Below are positions 62,094-64,000 of a DNA stretch of 64,000 nucleotides, in pieces. Position numbers and translations under genes: made by a program. Source of the DNA: Pseudomonadota bacterium. Its GTDB lineage: Bacteria; Myxococcota_A; Polyangia; Haliangiales; Haliangiaceae. The DNA lies in NCBI GenBank assembly GCA_023428295.1, contig JAEYYV010000184.1, positions 1 through 64,000 of the forward strand, in the 5' to 3' direction. The notes beneath the pieces are model-generated. The model made no database searches. It was not told where the DNA came from and saw only the letters and a list, made by a program, of their open reading frames with translations. Within the stretch, counting starts at the first letter, position 1; each line of letters opens with the position of its first letter.

Positions 62094-63101
62094 ATGCGCC
62101 ATCTGCTCGCCCTCCTCCTTCTCGGGTCGTTCTCCCTGACGGCTTGCGTGACCGACACGGTCGCGGAGGACCCGATCGACGGCGGCGATGGCAAGGCCGA
62201 TGGCTCCCCGAACGTGACGTGGCGGGCGGACATCGAGCACATCGTCCCCAAGAAGGTTCACGAGTATCTCGAGAAGTATCAGTGGGGCGACTACCACATC
62301 GTGTTTCACATGAGCCGCAAGTGGTACTTGCTCGGCGACAACGGTCGCGGCTGGCTCAAGCGCGTCGGTGAAGCGTCCGCGGATCTGCAGGAAGGTGACC
62401 CGGGCAACGGCGTCGAGTTCCTCGTGATGCATCGCGCGATGATCCAGCACCTGACAACTCGGTGGGGCAACGAGGCGGTCACCAACGATCCCGATGGCCG
62501 CACGAAGTTCAAGGACGTCCTCCAAGGATGGACGACCGACGAGGACGTCATCGAAGCACTCGAGAAGGTCGGCGGCGACGTCGCGAAGTTCCGCGGTGGC
62601 CTCGCCAAGCTGAACGACTTCGCGTCGTTCTCGTCGGAGGACGAGTTCGGCAACTTCATCCAGACGACGCTGCGCCTCTCCGGCGAGGTCGATCCCGACG
62701 ACTCCGCGATTCGCTTCTACGCGCGCGACGCGTCGCCGGGCGCTGGCTTCCACAACTGGCTGCACGGACAGTTCATGGATGACTCGTCGCCGATCGACGT
62801 CGGCAATCCGCAGACGAACCTCTCGAACATCATGTTCTGGCGCATCCACGGTTGGATCGAGGCCAAGTGGAAGGCGTTCGAGCTCGTCCACCGCCGCACG
62901 CCGATGGAGATGCTGAAGTACGACGAGCAGCTCGAGCGCTTCGCGCTTCACATGCAGCTGCACTCGGACTTCTCCGAGACAAACCACGCGGTCAACCGTC
63001 CATCGAAGGCGCTCGTGAAGCAGGTGAAGGACGTCCTGTTCTCGAACGAGCCCGACTGCGACAAGCTGGCGGAAGGCACGATGACCGACAACTGCGAATA
63101 G
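62094..63101 (+). CDS. Tyrosinase/hemocyanin-like di-copper lipoprotein (tentative)
   Basis: 335 residues from ATG 62094. Lipoprotein signal MRHLLALLLLGSFSLTAC, then a GGDGKADG segment after the lipobox. The rest contains FLVMHRAMIQHL and FHNWLHGQF...SNIMFWRIHGWIEAKWKAF. These match the spacing of the CuA and CuB His motifs of type-3 copper proteins (HxxxH, then FWRIHGWIE for the usual FWLHHxxID), but the second motif has Arg-Ile-His instead of His-His. Either divergent tyrosinase-like or a non-enzymatic relative. Confidence in the domain is limited. Confidence 0.55.
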   Translation: MRHLLALLLLGSFSLTACVTDTVAEDPIDGGDGKADGSPNVTWRADIEHIVPKKVHEYLEKYQWGDYHIVFHMSRKWYLLGDNGRGWLKRVGEASADLQEGDPGNGVEFLVMHRAMIQHLTTRWGNEAVTNDPDGRTKFKDVLQGWTTDEDVIEALEKVGGDVAKFRGGLAKLNDFASFSSEDEFGNFIQTTLRLSGEVDPDDSAIRFYARDASPGAGFHNWLHGQFMDDSSPIDVGNPQTNLSNIMFWRIHGWIEAKWKAFELVHRRTPMEMLKYDEQLERFALHMQLHSDFSETNHAVNRPSKALVKQVKDVLFSNEPDCDKLAEGTMTDNCE

Positions 63102-63123
63102 GCGCGTTGGCGTCCTCGATCGC

Positions 63124-63148
63124 GGCGAGTGGAGTTATTCCACTCGCC
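63124..63148 (+). terminator. Stem-loop after the tyrosinase-like gene
   Basis: Perfect 10-bp stem GGCGAGTGGA-GTTAT-TCCACTCGCC, 22 bp after the stop; the T-run behind it is weak (GTTCG). Confidence 0.65.
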
Positions 63149-63235
63149 GTTCGACGTTTCGGCCTTCGCGCCGATCTCGCGAGTCGTCCTGCGTCCTGCG
63201 TCCGGGGGACGGACGTCCTGGCTAGTAGAGCAGCC

Positions 63236-63400
63236 ATGGCTGCGACGACCTCTCACACCGACTCGTCCGTGGGAGGGAAGCATCAACTGGCATTCGGCAC
63301 GATCCGCGGTGTTGCAACCGATCGTTCGCAGTCGTTCGAGGCACGCACCCTCGGCACGCTGCGTGCTCTCGGCGCGGGTATCAATCGAGGAGAGCTTTGA
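63236..63400 (+). CDS. Possible 54-residue peptide upstream of the elicitor gene
   Basis: ATG 63236 to TGA 63400 encodes MAATTSHTDSSVGGKHQLAF and a further 34 residues ending AGINRGEL; the TGA is followed after one base by the next ATG (TGAGATG). The reading frame could also be chance. The rest of the gap (63149-63235) shows nothing notable. Confidence 0.3.
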   Translation: MAATTSHTDSSVGGKHQLAFGTIRGVATDRSQSFEARTLGTLRALGAGINRGEL

Positions 63401-63401
63401 G

Positions 63402-64000
63402 ATGAAGACGACGACGACGTTCACGGCTATCGCGCTCGGCATGAGCCTGGTAAGCGCGTGCATCACGGATGAGGGCGACGACAAACCCGACGAGAGCGAA
63501 GTAAAGGGCGGTCCGGACGGGAAGGGTGAGGCGTGGGGCTCGGCGGACAACCCGGCGCTCTTCAACAGCAGCCTCGAGTACCGCGCGTCCGAGCTGCCCC
63601 GGACGGGCGAAGCGACGAACATCCCGTGGGCCGGCAACTACTGGCCGGTCTACGAAGACAGCATCAACCACAAGTGGGCTGGCTCGAGCAGCGAAGCCCC
63701 GTCCACCAAGTACGGCCGGGCGTTCGGCGTGACCGGCGTCGAGGACGCGGTGTCGCGCTATCACGGCGTCGACAACAACTCGACCCGCACGGCCTGCACT
63801 ACCGACAGCCAGTGCAACAGCTCGCTCGGCGAGTCGTGCGCGAAGCGCGAGGGCCAGACCAATGGCCGCTGCATCCCGACCTGGTGGGGCATCTGCCACG
63901 CCTGGGCGCCCGTCGCGATCATGCTGCCGGAGCCCAAGAAGCCCGTCACGTTCAACGGCGTCGAGTTCAAGATCCAGGACATCAAGGCGCTGCTCACGCT
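63402..64000 (+). CDS. Transglutaminase elicitor-family lipoprotein (3' partial)
   Basis: At least 199 residues, running off the right edge. Lipoprotein-like signal MKTTTTFTAIALGMSLVSAC, then an acidic segment with GGPDGKGEA. Further on are the family marks WAGNYWPVYEDSINHKWAG, FGVTGVEDAVSRYHG and WWGICHAWAPVAIMLPEP, whose Cys is the presumed transglutaminase nucleophile. The family is named for an oomycete elicitor with TGase activity; the bacterial role is unknown. The ribosome site GAGGAG lies 11 bases before the ATG. Confidence 0.8.
   Translation, partial: MKTTTTFTAIALGMSLVSACITDEGDDKPDESEVKGGPDGKGEAWGSADNPALFNSSLEYRASELPRTGEATNIPWAGNYWPVYEDSINHKWAGSSSEAPSTKYGRAFGVTGVEDAVSRYHGVDNNSTRTACTTDSQCNSSLGESCAKREGQTNGRCIPTWWGICHAWAPVAIMLPEPKKPVTFNGVEFKIQDIKALLT

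Overview
The window looks like chromosomal DNA of a GC-rich deltaproteobacterial-type bacterium, most likely a member of the Myxococcota. The case rests on several independent marks: an mglB-mglA pair (polarity GTPase and its GAP), a CdnL/CarD-type regulator, a PEGA-type Ser/Thr kinase, a zinc-ribbon/DLPAPK-repeat/TPR giant protein, many lipoproteins with Cys-rich 'CxxDxDC' modules, and strong third-position GC throughout. The genus cannot be fixed by eye.

Layout. 1-0.8 kb: C-terminal end of a large polymorphic toxin with a TNT-type NADase domain. 0.8-12.6 kb: the chromosomal origin neighbourhood, mnmE-khpB-yidC-yidD-rnpA-rpmH reading left and dnaA-dnaN-recF-gyrB reading right. DnaA boxes lie on both sides of dnaA, and a box/trio/AT-rich block lies just before dnaN. 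12.9-16.4 kb: a histidine phosphatase, a FabH-like ketoacyl synthase, a methyltransferase, a repeat-rich gap and carD with an operator-like palindrome in its promoter. 16.6-24.8 kb: a leftward liv-type ABC importer operon with an acyl-CoA ligase embedded in it, then a leucyl aminopeptidase. 24.9-31.7 kb: housekeeping and repair genes (DUF72, transaldolase-like, Nudix, trmB, WYL regulator, VOC protein, uvrB, thiE).

31.8-46.1 kb: envelope and signalling genes. These are a c-type cytochrome, a Pal-like/CpoB-like pair, an orphan NtrC-type regulator, a Ser/Thr kinase-TPR-lipoprotein operon, a HEAT protein overlapping a lipoprotein with a damaged metzincin motif, a small outer-membrane-type protein, selB and a second acyl-CoA ligase. 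46.2-54.5 kb: a 1394-residue zinc-ribbon/TPR protein, serS, a lipoprotein, four tRNA-Ser genes, tRNA-Arg(ACG) directly followed by tadA (whose product modifies that tRNA), and the 4.5S SRP RNA with a clear terminator. 54.5-57.6 kb: dnaX-ebfC-recR. 57.7-60.6 kb: mglB-mglA and a tightly coupled membrane protein of unknown function. 60.7-64 kb: an AhpD-like protein, a tiny conserved-looking protein, a tyrosinase-like lipoprotein and the start of a transglutaminase-elicitor-type protein.

Most of the window is ordinary core genome. The less ordinary points are the mglBA-linked third gene (PqqD-like domain, membrane segment, lipoyl-like domain), recF with an apparent ATT start and a Ser-rich repeat insertion, the carD promoter palindrome, the kinase-TPR-lipoprotein operon, and the paired lipoproteins at the right edge sharing a GKAD-like segment after the lipobox.
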